NCBI GenBank assembly: GCA_030681365.1 | Contig: JAUXWH010000217.1 | Coordinates: 1 to 39,606, forward strand | Reading direction: 5' to 3' | Length of the DNA: 39,606 nt | DNA from: Bradyrhizobium sp. | Lineage (GTDB): Bacteria > Pseudomonadota > Alphaproteobacteria > Rhizobiales > Xanthobacteraceae | Shown here: piece after piece, positions 1-8,355 of the stretch | Layout: each line of letters starts with the position of its first letter | How positions within the stretch are numbered: position 1 is the first letter of the stretch | Position numbers and translations under genes: made by a program | The notes under the pieces: model-generated | What the model was told of the DNA's origin: nothing | What the model saw: the letters and a program-made list of their open reading frames with translations, nothing else | The model's database searches: none

Positions 1-771
1 AGCGCTGCGGCAACGGCCGAGCCGACCGAAACTGGCGGCGCGCCGGGTAACAGCGCAGGCCACGGTAATTCCCAGGCATCGTCACACTCGGCCTCCGCAA
101 GCGCTGCGGCAACGGCCGATCCGACCGAAACTGGCGGCGCACCAGGTAACAGCGCGGGCCACGGCAACTCGCAGGCAGCGTCACACCCGCCCTCAGCAAG
201 CGCTACGGCAACGGCCGAGCCGATCGAACCTGACGTCGCGCCAGGTAACAGCGCAGGCCGCGGCAATTCGCAGCATGCTTCGGAGCAAGCCTCCGCAAGC
301 GCACCGGCGCCAGCCGAGCCGATCGAGACCGACGCCGCACCAGGTAACAGCGCGGGCCACGGCAACTCGTCACACCCGCCCTCAGCAAGCGCTACGGCAA
401 CAGTCGAACCGATCGCGACCGGCTCCGCACCCGGCCGCGGCAACTCGCAGCGCGCTACGGAGCCAGCCTCCGCAAGCGCACCAGCAACAACCGAGTTGAT
501 CGAAACTGCCGTCGCACCCGGTAACAGCGCGGGCAACGGCAACCCGCAACACGCTACGGATTCGGTCTCTGCAAGTGCACCGGCAAGAGCCGAGCCGATC
601 GAAACTGCTGTCGCACCCGGTAACAGCGCGGGCCAGGGTAACTCGGAGCACGATTCGGAGCCTGCCTTCGCAAGCGCTACGGTAACGGCCGATCCGATCA
701 AAACTGGCGTCGCCCCCGGTAACAGCGCGGGCCGCGGTAACTCGCAGCACGCTTCACAATCCGCCGTTCCA
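1..771 (+). repeat. Tandem coding repeat, about 99-bp unit, eight copies
   Basis: Units begin at 1, 100, 199, 298, 388, 475, 574 and 673. Most are exactly 99 bp (33 codons). The fourth is 90 bp and the fifth 87 bp, so all length changes are multiples of three and keep the frame. Each unit starts with an AGCGCTACGG-like stretch and carries a GGTAACAGCGCGGGC-like core. The array probably continues upstream of the window. Confidence 0.9.
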
Positions 772-1041
772 AACGCATCAGAGCCCGCCCAGCCGGCTGA
801 AGCGGCGTCCGAGACCGGCGGCGCCGGCCAAGAACCGGCATTCCACTTCAATAACGAGGCTACCCCTTCCACCCCCAACGCGGAAGTTGAGCTCGAAATA
901 TTTGACGATTCGCCCGTTTTGTTCGGTCACGACGTCGAACCCGCGGCAATTCCTGAGGCAGGAACAGCTGCCATGAACGAACACGCGGCGAACGGTCAGC
1001 ATCATGTCAAAGCACTTTTGCCTCACGACTTGCTGATTTGA
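1..1041 (+). CDS. C-terminal part of a repeat-rich, possibly secreted protein (5' end outside window)
   Basis: The frame is open from base 1 to a TGA at 1041, so the start lies upstream of the window. The first 257 residues are eight tandem copies of a unit of about 33 residues, with a core close to APGNSAGHGNSQ followed by a SASATATAEPIET-like segment. The last 90 residues are unique and acidic, contain FDDSPVLFGHD, and end in a short hydrophobic tail, HDLLI. Low-complexity Gly/Asn/Ser/Ala repeats with an acidic C-terminus and a hydrophobic last few residues resemble type I secreted proteins of rhizobia, but no secretion genes are visible, so this is inference. The family is not recognised. 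An internal TTG at 496 could be called as a start, but the repeat pattern continues unbroken upstream of it, so it is not used here. Confidence 0.75.
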   Translation, partial: SAAATAEPTETGGAPGNSAGHGNSQASSHSASASAAATADPTETGGAPGNSAGHGNSQAASHPPSASATATAEPIEPDVAPGNSAGRGNSQHASEQASASAPAPAEPIETDAAPGNSAGHGNSSHPPSASATATVEPIATGSAPGRGNSQRATEPASASAPATTELIETAVAPGNSAGNGNPQHATDSVSASAPARAEPIETAVAPGNSAGQGNSEHDSEPAFASATVTADPIKTGVAPGNSAGRGNSQHASQSAVPNASEPAQPAEAASETGGAGQEPAFHFNNEATPSTPNAEVELEIFDDSPVLFGHDVEPAAIPEAGTAAMNEHAANGQHHVKALLPHDLLI

Positions 1042-1785
1042 AAAATTTGCAGGCGCTGCAGCGGCAGCGCCGAATCCAATTTACCTGTGCGGAGACTTGG
1101 CGTTCCTGTTGCGCGAGCGGCGGCCAACGCCGCTTAGCGCGGCAAAGCGAGGTCAATCGATGTCGACGCCGAGCGCATTGCCGCTTTACCGCTTGGGCGG
1201 AGGGATCGGCGCCGAGCGCTCCGGTGCCGCCTCTGGGACGGCCCTGAACCGCACCGGTGCCGATTTCCAGTCGAATGGCATCGGCGGCAACGGCACTGAA
1301 CCCGGCAGCCAGGTTTCAACTCGGGTTCGGGGACTACCTTATTTGAGCTCGGCCGCCTTACGCTGGTATCTCCATAGCCGCTCCCCCTCAGCTTTAAGCC
1401 CCGATTTGATACTTTAACGCAAAGCACCGGCCTACGCATCCCACAAACAAGACCCCCGGAGCGTTCTTTTGCGTCGAGCGCGGGAAGCAGGGCCGCGCCC
1501 ATGACACGCGTCAACTTTAAAGGACACACCCGCAAACGCCTCAAGGCTTAAAGATACTTTAGCGTGCGATGCGTTTCTCGATCTCCAGCCGCCGGGAACG
1601 CCACGCGCATGCCGCCCGGCGGCGCCCATCGCGCATGAGCCTGATTGTCCCGATAGATAAAATCGTGTCGATTTCACTAGAGGAGCCGAAACGCTATCGC
1701 GTCAAACTAGATGTCAGTTAACGAAAGCGCCGGCAATTCCGGCGCAAATTTCGCCCACTCTAACCTGCAGCTGCAGAGAACCTGA
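1042..1785. other. Gene-poor stretch before the PilZ gene
   Basis: Apart from the hairpin at 1052-1071, no gene is supported. The open frames here on both strands are arginine/serine-rich, lack a good ribosome binding site and resemble no known family. The last 100 bases are less GC-rich and probably contain the promoter of the PilZ gene, but no clear -35/-10 pair was identified. Confidence 0.4.
1052..1071 (+). terminator. Hairpin just after the repeat-protein gene
   Basis: GGCGCTGC at 1052-1059 pairs perfectly with GCAGCGCC at 1064-1071 around a 4-base loop, 10 bases after the stop codon. No clear T-run follows, so it could be a weak or Rho-assisted terminator or an mRNA 3'-end stabiliser. 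Confidence 0.5.
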
Positions 1786-2091
1786 ATGGAAAAACGGCGA
1801 CTCCAACGAACGAAGATTCGTCATCCCGGGAAGGTCTTCCTTCGTGGAGAAACTGCGCTCGATTGCACAGTGCTCAACTTTACCGGATTGGGTATCTGCA
1901 TCGAGCTTGCTTTTCCCACTGAGGAATTGCCCGAGACTTTGGAATTCAGCCTCGATAATTTCCGAACCATCCACCGCTGCAAAATAATCTGGCGCGAAGC
2001 CAGCCACGCAGGCGTTGCCTTTGAGAAACTGCCATGGCCCTCGCTATCACCCGAGAGCCGTCGAGCGAGCCTAAGAGTGGTCAAGGCGTAA
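1786..2091 (+). CDS. PilZ domain protein
   Basis: This 101-residue protein is a single PilZ domain. PilZ proteins commonly bind cyclic di-GMP and act on motility, exopolysaccharide or other surface functions. The signature RxxxR is seen as RTKIR near residue 9. The second motif, normally (D/N)xSxxG, reads NFTGLG near residue 33, with Thr in place of Ser. The remainder (CKIIWREASHAGVAFE) matches the closing strands typical of short rhizobial PilZ proteins. It stands alone with no same-strand partner. Whether it still binds c-di-GMP with the Thr substitution cannot be told from sequence. Confidence 0.85.
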   Translation: MEKRRLQRTKIRHPGKVFLRGETALDCTVLNFTGLGICIELAFPTEELPETLEFSLDNFRTIHRCKIIWREASHAGVAFEKLPWPSLSPESRRASLRVVKA

Positions 2092-2292
2092 TCCTATCAA
2101 GGGCTCGACTTTCTCCGGTGGCAGACATAGATCGGGGTAGACATGGAATTCCGAGTTTCTTTAATTGGTGGGTCCTAATATTTGCCTCCGATCGGTTCTA
2201 CGAAACGCTTCTGACTTGGCAACAGTCGCGAAGAATGTAGAAATTGCCATGAGCGAATTGAATTAGCGAACAGGTGTTTTGAACGCGTTTCG

Positions 2293-3300
2293 CTAGTTTT
2301 TATAGACAAGACAACTGCCGCCGATTGATTCGAGTCGCGCGCAAAGCTGGTTGGCGCGATCACGCGTGGATTCGGCGACTCGGATCAGATACCAAGGCGC
2401 TGACCCTCGACCTGCCATTCTGCTTTTTAGGATCATCGGTGCCCGGTCTCCCAGCACGGACGAGAATCGCTTTTGAAGAAGCTTGAAGTCAGACAACGCT
2501 TTGGTCTCTGACCAGTTACCCGTGAGCTGAAGGCCCCACGGTCCCCAACCGGTCTTTTCCGCAGAATTGGTGCTCCGAGGTTCAACAGCCTTGACGATGC
2601 GAGGTTCAGATGACGTGCGACTGGCCGATGCATTGCAAAGCACATTCCCATGTGGATCGCCCCGATCCTCGACCGGCCCGCGCGACCATTCTTCTGCGGA
2701 TCTGCCGGTGACGATACGGACGTAGGCCCGCGTTTCCTCAGGCAGGCCGCCTCGCCCAGCAAGCCAGTCCTGCACACGCCGTGGTCCGGCGTTATAGGCT
2801 GCCGCCGCCAATCCAAGATTGCCGAATTGCTCGCGCAGCTCCCGGAGCCAACGCGCGGATTCATATAACGCCTGAACCGGCTCAAACGGATCCGCCAGAC
2901 CGCGCCAGCGTGCCGTCCCGGGCATGAATTGCGCGATACCCTGCGCCCCTTTGTGGCTTACTGAATTGGGGTCGAAATTGCTCTCTTGTTTGATCAGTCG
3001 GAAGAAAAAGTCCAACGGAACATCATGAGCAGCAGCGGCATTTTCAAGTACTTTGTAGTTTTGATCAAACCTGCGGATTTTTTGATTGGTCGAACTGGAA
3101 TCCGCCCTTGTCAATATTCGGGACGAGCCTCCCGTTCCCAAGGAGTTGGAGTCGAAAGTCGCATTTTCTGCTTCACGCAAGACCGGCGGTCCTATCGTCG
3201 ACAGTAACGACCGAGACTGCGCCTTTTCGTCGGGCGGCGACGCCCCCGCGTTTGCGGCCGAGAGGGTCAGGCCTAGGCAAAAGAGTATGGCTATGAGCAT
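2293..3300 (-). CDS. Secreted lytic transglycosylase with C-terminal SPOR-like domain
   Basis: This 335-residue protein starts with a signal peptide (MLIAILFCLGLTLSAANA). Residues about 80-200 form a family 1 (SLT) lytic transglycosylase domain. The catalytic Glu is E106 in the KQESNFDP motif, followed by the typical GAQGIAQFMP and AAAYNAGP motifs. The last 80 or so residues (from GWGPWGLQL to the end) look like a SPOR domain, which in other proteins binds denuded septal glycan. The expected role is cleavage of peptidoglycan in the periplasm with 1,6-anhydro-muropeptide products. No start codon lies between this ATG and an upstream in-frame stop. The gene stands alone. Confidence 0.87.
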   Translation of the reverse strand: MLIAILFCLGLTLSAANAGASPPDEKAQSRSLLSTIGPPVLREAENATFDSNSLGTGGSSRILTRADSSSTNQKIRRFDQNYKVLENAAAAHDVPLDFFFRLIKQESNFDPNSVSHKGAQGIAQFMPGTARWRGLADPFEPVQALYESARWLRELREQFGNLGLAAAAYNAGPRRVQDWLAGRGGLPEETRAYVRIVTGRSAEEWSRGPVEDRGDPHGNVLCNASASRTSSEPRIVKAVEPRSTNSAEKTGWGPWGLQLTGNWSETKALSDFKLLQKRFSSVLGDRAPMILKSRMAGRGSAPWYLIRVAESTRDRANQLCARLESIGGSCLVYKN

Positions 3301-3567
3301 GCCGGTCGCTGCAAAAAACTTCTGATCCTGAGCTCAACATAGGCCAAACTGCATATTGATCATAGTCCCGCTCGCGGTTCGAGCGTCCTTTTAACGACGC
3401 CCTGGAACCTGCACCGCGAGGGCGGCTGGATCAAAAACACGCGAGCACGTTGATGGGAATTGCGGCCGCAAATTTCTTCTCAGGTCCAACGGAGTATTCG
3501 CTCGATTGGCTTGTACTGAAGCAACCGGCTCCCAGCGAGGAATGCGAGTGAGTGGGATTAGGGATTC

Positions 3568-3885
3568 CTAAAGCCAACGAAATCCTTTTGCCAAAAGCCC
3601 CGCCAATCCGAACGCGACCGCGATCAAGGCCGCAAAAATTAGTCGAAAGTCCGATCGCGCGTTGCTTCTCATGATTTGCAGCTCGGTTTTTATCTCCACA
3701 ATGCTGCGGTGAACATAATCTATCCCGGCCTCCAGCTTTGCTACTCGAGCCTCTATGCCTTCCGGTTCTGCGGCGCGAGGCACATTTCTGGCGGGAAAAG
3801 GCAAGCGAGGCGCATCAATCACCTCTTGTATCGCAGACAGGACATCTTCTGTGGGATTCCCTGATGATTTTGAAGGGTCTTTCAT
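3568..3885 (-). CDS. Small tail-anchored membrane protein with coiled coil
   Basis: This protein of 105 residues has a polar N-terminus, a predicted coiled coil at about residues 43-75 (IEARVAKLEAGIDYVHRSIVEIKTELQ) and one C-terminal membrane helix (residues about 82-100, FRLIFAALIAVAFGLAGLLA) ending in KGFRWL. The layout resembles the haemolysin XhlA-like small membrane proteins common in Proteobacteria, but the family is not certain. Nothing nearby indicates its job. No strong ribosome binding site was identified; the reading frame is supported by the coherent coiled-coil plus membrane architecture. Confidence 0.6.
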   Translation of the reverse strand: MKDPSKSSGNPTEDVLSAIQEVIDAPRLPFPARNVPRAAEPEGIEARVAKLEAGIDYVHRSIVEIKTELQIMRSNARSDFRLIFAALIAVAFGLAGLLAKGFRWL

Positions 3886-4414
3886 AGTGAAACGTTAGCA
3901 CAGATGATCTCGGCCGTCTGCCCGCTGACTAGACGCATCCCTGCCGGAGTTCCGCTATTCGCCTCATCAAAATAGCCGTGTCGGTTCCGCAGAGTCCCCA
4001 CTTCGCGATTTGTTAGGATCTTTGAAGATTGCAATTTGCGATGCTCAGCAGGCGTCTGCTCGAAGCCGAACCGAGTGCCTGCCAGGCAGGGCCGCGCCAT
4101 CAGTCGTTCGCCGTCCCGGAGACCTCATTGAACGAGACGGTCAAAGCATCTGGTTCGCCCTTCCTCAAGGTTTCAGCGCCGCCAGCCACGCTTTGGACAC
4201 ACCGACGACCGGCTGCAGTCCCTTGCTGCAACGAGGTAATCCGCCCGGGGTTCTCAATCCCGTGAACCGGCTTCATCGCTACCGACCCGACGAAACGATC
4301 CTCCGCCGCGGTGAAACCATTTCCCTGGCTGACGAAATTGTGAGGAAACGATTGGCGGCTAACCCAATCCCAGAACTAAACGCTTATCTTGATCCGAATG
4401 TATGGAGAGAAGCC
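3886..4414. other. Gene-poor stretch upstream of the double-glycine peptide
   Basis: An open frame from 4010 runs in phase into the peptide gene at 4415, but its translation is unlike known proteins and has no good ribosome binding site, so it is treated as leader DNA. The promoter of the peptide gene is probably here but was not recognised. Confidence 0.35.
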
Positions 4415-4627
4415 ATGACCAAGCCAACCCGCCAATTGAGCATCGACGAACTCAGCGCCATCAGCGGCGGCGGATTCGATATTGGCCGACCGTTTTTGCC
4501 GAAGATTCTGACAAGGCCGACATCCGATCCGAAGCCCACGGGCACAACGACTTCGACGACATCGACGACGTCAACGACATCTTCGTACCCGAGCGGCTCA
4601 TTTGATCCCGTCGCCATACGGCTTTAA
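4415..4627 (+). CDS. Small peptide with double-glycine (bacteriocin-type) leader and Thr/Ser-rich core
   Basis: This is a 70-residue peptide. The N-terminus MTKPTRQLSIDELSAISGG fits the double-glycine leader consensus (conserved Leu/Ile and Glu spacing, ELSAISGG) that is cleaved by C39-peptidase ABC transporters. The expected mature peptide starts at GFDIGRPFLPK, is followed by a PTSDPKPTG stretch, then a run of Thr/Ser (TTTSTTSTTSTTSS), and ends SFDPVAIRL. The ATG was chosen because a GGAGAGA ribosome binding site lies 5 bases upstream and because a leader must be N-terminal; the same frame is open upstream to 4010. No C39 transporter, immunity gene or modifying enzyme is seen nearby. Many Bradyrhizobium genomes carry orphan peptides of this sort, whose function is unknown. 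Confidence 0.6.
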   Translation: MTKPTRQLSIDELSAISGGGFDIGRPFLPKILTRPTSDPKPTGTTTSTTSTTSTTSSYPSGSFDPVAIRL

Positions 4628-5562
4628 GCTTGTCAAAGCTCCAATTTCACCTGCGCGCAGCTCCGAGATTGCGGTGGAACCATTCCCTTTTTTCCCGATA
4701 TGCGAAGCTAATGAATCCGAGGACGACTTCGACGCCGGCAACTATCAACCAGCGACGAATATTCATCGCTGCGAGCATCGCATGTGCGCACCGGCTCACG
4801 CTGCTCGGGCGCGGATGTAATGCTCACCGGCGAAGCTGAACGTGCTAAGGGCTTCGGAAATTTTCGGAACCGGCGTGTGTGACGATCTCTGAATCGAGGA
4901 TCGCGTTTGCTTTACCATACGCTTGGGGCGGCGTTGAACTTTCTTTTCGCCTCTTGGCGGCTTCGCCCGTCTGCCATTGCTTTCGACCACCGGTTGCGAT
5001 TGAATGACAGTGGTCAGGACATCATCATGGAATCGAAGCTGAGTTGGGTTGGGTAGTGTTTGTACTGGCACTGCTTGCGATCAGTTATGTGACCGTTCCG
5101 GCAGCCGCTGTTCAGCATGCCCGCGGCGCGGTGGAGTTGAAGGCGACAAGGAAAGGGCGACGCGATGGCCGGGCTCAGGAAGTACGTCGAATGGATGACG
5201 AGAGGTCAACGAACGGATCGAATTGCTTACGTCACGAAAGAATAGGATTTTCCAACACCGTTGTCGGGCGCAGAATGGCAACTTGAAGCAAACTTCAGTG
5301 CGGCCGAGGAGCTAGGGCGTTTGACATGTCAATGCTCTCTTAAGTTGATCTTTTTTTGATGATCGCGTTTAACGTGCGCGACGGCCAAATCGGCAGAACG
5401 AACCCAATCCGGCACTGAGACCAGGATCGCCTCTCTTCCAGATCCGGCCAGCCTCCCTTTTGGCGGCACCGATGGCTGCAAACCGGTGAATCACCCAAGA
5501 TGCAATTGACCTTATGGAGAATTCTTGCTCTTCTGCGCTGATTGATCAGCTTGGGGGCCGCC
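4628..5562. other. Gene-poor stretch with a possible decayed small membrane protein
   Basis: No gene can be supported with confidence. At 5044-5286 (+) a frame opening at a TTG begins with a convincing membrane segment (GWVVFVLALLAISYVTVP) but degenerates into unconvincing sequence. A better-looking ATG at 5026 is in another frame and stops after nine codons. This could be a frameshifted small membrane protein or chance. A minus-strand frame at 4796-5071 is Arg/Lys/Ser-rich and unrecognised. Confidence 0.3.
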
Positions 5563-5937
5563 ATGGGCGCTGGATTTACAAAATTTATGACGATGGTTGC
5601 TTTCCTTGGCACCGCGGCGACGATGAATGCCGGTTCGGCTGCAGCCGCAGACCTGGGGCTGATGACCTCCGGCCGAGGTGGTTGCTCCGAAATCGTTTTT
5701 GTCTGCGAGAACGGCCGTCAATATCCGCTCTGCCCCATCGCCGTAAGTGTCGTTGGTGAGATTATTACGGCCTCGCTCTACACGTCGCCGCGCGGCGCAA
5801 CCCACGTTCGGCTGATCCCGATGGGTGTCGGTTACCGCTATGCTGGCCGGGGTGTCTGGCTCGATGGAAAGCGCGAGAACGCGCTGCTGAATTTCGGCAA
5901 GCATAGCCAGACCGCCTGCACTATTCAGCATTCCTGA
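5563..5937 (+). CDS. Small secreted protein of unknown function
   Basis: This 124-residue protein begins MGAGFTKFMTMVAFLGTAATMNAGSAAA, a plausible signal peptide with a cleavage site after AAA near residue 29. The mature part carries four cysteines (CSEIVFVC, PLC and TAC), which could form two disulfides in the periplasm. The start at 5563 was chosen over the in-frame TTG at 5542 because a GGGGG stretch lies 4-8 bases upstream and the signal peptide then begins properly. The family is not recognised, though the style matches small periplasmic hypothetical proteins of Bradyrhizobium. It converges on the next gene. Confidence 0.65.
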   Translation: MGAGFTKFMTMVAFLGTAATMNAGSAAAADLGLMTSGRGGCSEIVFVCENGRQYPLCPIAVSVVGEIITASLYTSPRGATHVRLIPMGVGYRYAGRGVWLDGKRENALLNFGKHSQTACTIQHS

Positions 5938-5958
5938 ACCGCGAGTCGCTCCAGAGCG

Positions 5959-5985
5959 CGCGAGACCCACGATTCGGATCTCGCG
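5959..5985. terminator. Hairpin between convergent genes, possible bidirectional terminator
   Basis: CGCGAGA at 5959-5965 pairs with TCTCGCG at 5979-5985 around a 13-base loop. It sits between a plus-strand gene ending at 5937 and a minus-strand gene ending at 5995, where a shared terminator is expected. No T-run is obvious. Confidence 0.4.
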
Positions 5986-5994
5986 ACTAGCCGA

Positions 5995-6255
5995 TCAACC
6001 TTTGGCTCGCAATACGACACGCCTGGAGCGCGGATACATATACGCTTTCGGGTTAATGTAGACGGGGCAATGATCGTCCCAATGATGTTGCTGCCAGTTC
6101 CACTTCCAGCAGCCCGATTGAATTTCGGGATTATGTTCCCAATTCAGCCGATAAGGCGGATCCCCAAAGGGATAAGTCCCGCTATGAGCGATGTCGACCG
6201 TGAGAGCCGATACAGCGAACGCTGCGGCCGCGATAGAAAGGTATGATTTCAACAT
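5995..6255 (-). CDS. Small secreted Trp/His/Tyr-rich protein of unknown function
   Basis: This 86-residue protein starts with MLKSYLSIAAAAFAVSAL, a clear signal peptide. The mature part is rich in aromatic and His residues (GCWKWNWQQHHWDDHC) with two cysteines that may pair. The frame continues upstream to 6522, but the ATG at 6255 is preceded by GGAG at a suitable distance and gives the signal peptide, so it is preferred. The family is not recognised. The Trp/His-rich, Cys-bounded segment might bind a metal; that is a guess from composition alone. Confidence 0.6.
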   Translation of the reverse strand: MLKSYLSIAAAAFAVSALTVDIAHSGTYPFGDPPYRLNWEHNPEIQSGCWKWNWQQHHWDDHCPVYINPKAYMYPRSRRVVLRAKG

Positions 6256-6949
6256 GATAACTCCAAATGCTGGAGACGTTATCTGAAGAGTGCCAAACGG
6301 TCTCCTCCTGATCAAGCCCCCTCGTGATGGGTTGATGGATTTTAAACGCTTGGTACGCTTTGCCGACCGCTCCGGGATCGCTTCGCTTCTTCGTAGGAAT
6401 TCGCCAAGTCGATCGCCGTCTACCCGCTGCTGCCGCAAGTCCGCGGCGGGTGATGGTTTGGCCATGTCATTACCAAGAATTCCCGACTCGTAAAGCGGAT
6501 TCTCCGGCTGCGTTGAACGCAATCTGGCATAACATGGCCGCGTGACCGACCGCGGCTTGCAGGCCCCCAGGTCGAGAACGAGAGGAGGCCCCGGCCGGAC
6601 CGCCGGGCCCGCCGGCCGCCTTCGGCCTCGACGAAATCACGCCCGAAGCCGACGGCGTCGTGCTCGACCATCGCGGATATAGGGGCAGGCCCATCCGTAT
6701 CCATTTCGGCTTCGATCATTTTGGGAAAATTACGCAACTCATTCCGGGCCTGCCGAGGCAAAATCGCGAGCAAATTTTCGCTGACCCCGTCTCCAATTTC
6801 GCAAACGCGATATTCTGCCATCATGCTCCGGTATCGCGAGTCCGCAGTTTCCCATCACCGTATCCCCGGAGAGCACGGTCCGTCTCGAGCGGCAGATCGG
6901 CGAAGCATCGGCTCGACGGATGAGGCCAGCGCGTTACTCGATCACCACC
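6256..6949. other. Gene-poor stretch with GC-rich inverted repeat
   Basis: No gene is supported with confidence. A minus-strand frame entering from 6824 (MMAEYRVCEIGDGVSENLL at its N-terminus) looks protein-like for about 70 residues, then becomes Arg/Gly-rich and unconvincing; it may be a small or decayed gene. GGCCGG at 6593-6598 and CCGGCC at 6612-6617 bracket a very GC-rich palindromic core and could form a strong hairpin. Confidence 0.3.
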
Positions 6950-8293
6950 TTAGCCCGGCCCCCCAACCGGCAGACGACAACGGACGCAAGTCAGGCCGTT
7001 TTCGCGCAGCAATTCGAGGGTTCCGCCGAGCGCGCGCACCCGCTCGTGCATGCCAGTCAACCCGCGGCCAAAGGCATTGTCCGGCGCAATGCCGACGCCG
7101 TCGTCAGCGACCTCGATCAACAACTGGTCGGATTGCCAGGAGGCCGTGATTTTCATCGCACTGGCATCGGCATGCCGCAGCACGTTGGTTACCGCCTCCT
7201 GAATGACGCGATAGGCGGTATGCGACAGCAAGCCGTCGATATCCCCCAAACGAGGATCGATATGGGCCGCCTGCTGCAACCGGGGTGCTTGCGACTCGAC
7301 GTTTCGCAACAAAGCTTCGATGCTCCTCGCCAGGCCCAACTCGTCGATATAAAGCGGCCGCAGGCGATCCAGGATGCGCCGATTCGCCTGTTGCAGCGCC
7401 TCTACCGATCGAATGAGATCTCCCACCGAGGCGTCGAGTTGCGCCTTGTCGGACGGAGTTCTGTCCAGAAGGGTGACAGCGTTGGCGCGGATTCCAAAAA
7501 GCAGCGGCCCCAATTCATCATGAAGATCCCGCGCAATGTCCCGCCGCTCGTCGTCCTGCAGCGACACGATCCTGCGCAACAGACGGCGATTATCCTGAAT
7601 GAGCCGGTTCAGGGTTTGGGCCAATTCGTTGGCTTCCAGGGCGCTCCGGCGTATCTCCGGCGGTCCGGCCGGTAGAATGACCTGCCCGTAATCGCCTTGC
7701 CGCATATGGGTGAGCCCCTCCTCGAGCGCGCGCAAGGGTCCGAGGACCGTGCCTGCCGTAACGTAGGCGATGATCCCGGTCAGGGTGGCCAAGGCGATCG
7801 CGGAAACGAGGATAGCCAGAAATCCGATCCATTTCTCATGGATGTCGGCAGACAAATCCGGATTGAACACAATCTCTCCGACTTGGCGGCCTTCGATCAT
7901 GACGGGAAACACCGCGCCCATCTTCGGCACTTCCATGAGATCATTGAACCAGCCCGGCGCCCTGCCGGCCACGGTCGACGACTGAACCTGGGGAGGCGCC
8001 TGGCTCCCGACATGGCGGAACTGGAGGACGCCCGTGGTCCCGAGCGACCGGCCGAACGCATCCAGCGTCTGTTGCGGGTTAGCGGCGGATTGAAGCGCGG
8101 TGTTGAGCGCTCGCGCAATCTGCTCGGCCGATCTCGCCGCCGACTGGTTTTCCTCGATCAAGTGCGTCGATCCGAAGCTACGAAACAATACTGCCCCCAA
8201 AACGAGCGCCACAATGAACATGGTGCCGAGCGGGAGGAGCAGGCGCCGGCGGAGAGACAGGCCTCGCCAGATTGGGGCCATTCCAGGGGTCAT
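6950..8293 (-). CDS. Membrane sensor histidine kinase (NarL-type partner, HAMP + HisKA_3)
   Basis: This 447-residue protein has two membrane helices at about residues 19-38 and 155-183, enclosing a periplasmic sensor region of about 115 residues. A HAMP linker spans about 183-237. The dimerisation and phosphotransfer domain has H258 in RDIARDLHDELGP, the HisKA_3 signature of NarL/DegS-like kinases. The ATPase domain keeps the N box (QEAVTNVLRH) and G1 box (DDGVGI). The frame is open further upstream, but the ATG at 8293 puts the first membrane helix near the N-terminus. The divergent response regulator at 8356, 62 bases away, is the likely partner. The sensed signal is unknown. Confidence 0.9.
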   Translation of the reverse strand: MTPGMAPIWRGLSLRRRLLLPLGTMFIVALVLGAVLFRSFGSTHLIEENQSAARSAEQIARALNTALQSAANPQQTLDAFGRSLGTTGVLQFRHVGSQAPPQVQSSTVAGRAPGWFNDLMEVPKMGAVFPVMIEGRQVGEIVFNPDLSADIHEKWIGFLAILVSAIALATLTGIIAYVTAGTVLGPLRALEEGLTHMRQGDYGQVILPAGPPEIRRSALEANELAQTLNRLIQDNRRLLRRIVSLQDDERRDIARDLHDELGPLLFGIRANAVTLLDRTPSDKAQLDASVGDLIRSVEALQQANRRILDRLRPLYIDELGLARSIEALLRNVESQAPRLQQAAHIDPRLGDIDGLLSHTAYRVIQEAVTNVLRHADASAMKITASWQSDQLLIEVADDGVGIAPDNAFGRGLTGMHERVRALGGTLELLRENGLTCVRCRLPVGGPG

Positions 8294-8355
8294 GGACGTT
8301 TTTTCGTTTCTAAATCCACGGAGACGACTTATGTAGAAGACGGTGGAGGCGGAAA

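Noticed and set aside
1..771. Direct repeats that could suggest a CRISPR array, and TAACAGCG copies resembling half of site C
   Set aside because: The repeats are 87-99 bp, contiguous without spacers and keep a protein frame. The TAACAGCG strings are codons for Asn-Ser-Ala and are not followed by TAAC at 10-base steps.
4010..4414. N-terminal extension of the double-glycine peptide gene
   Set aside because: In frame, but without a good ribosome binding site or family resemblance, and it would bury the leader motif internally.
4796..5071. 91-codon minus-strand frame as a real gene
   Set aside because: Arg/Lys/Ser-rich, no recognisable fold, no convincing ribosome binding site.
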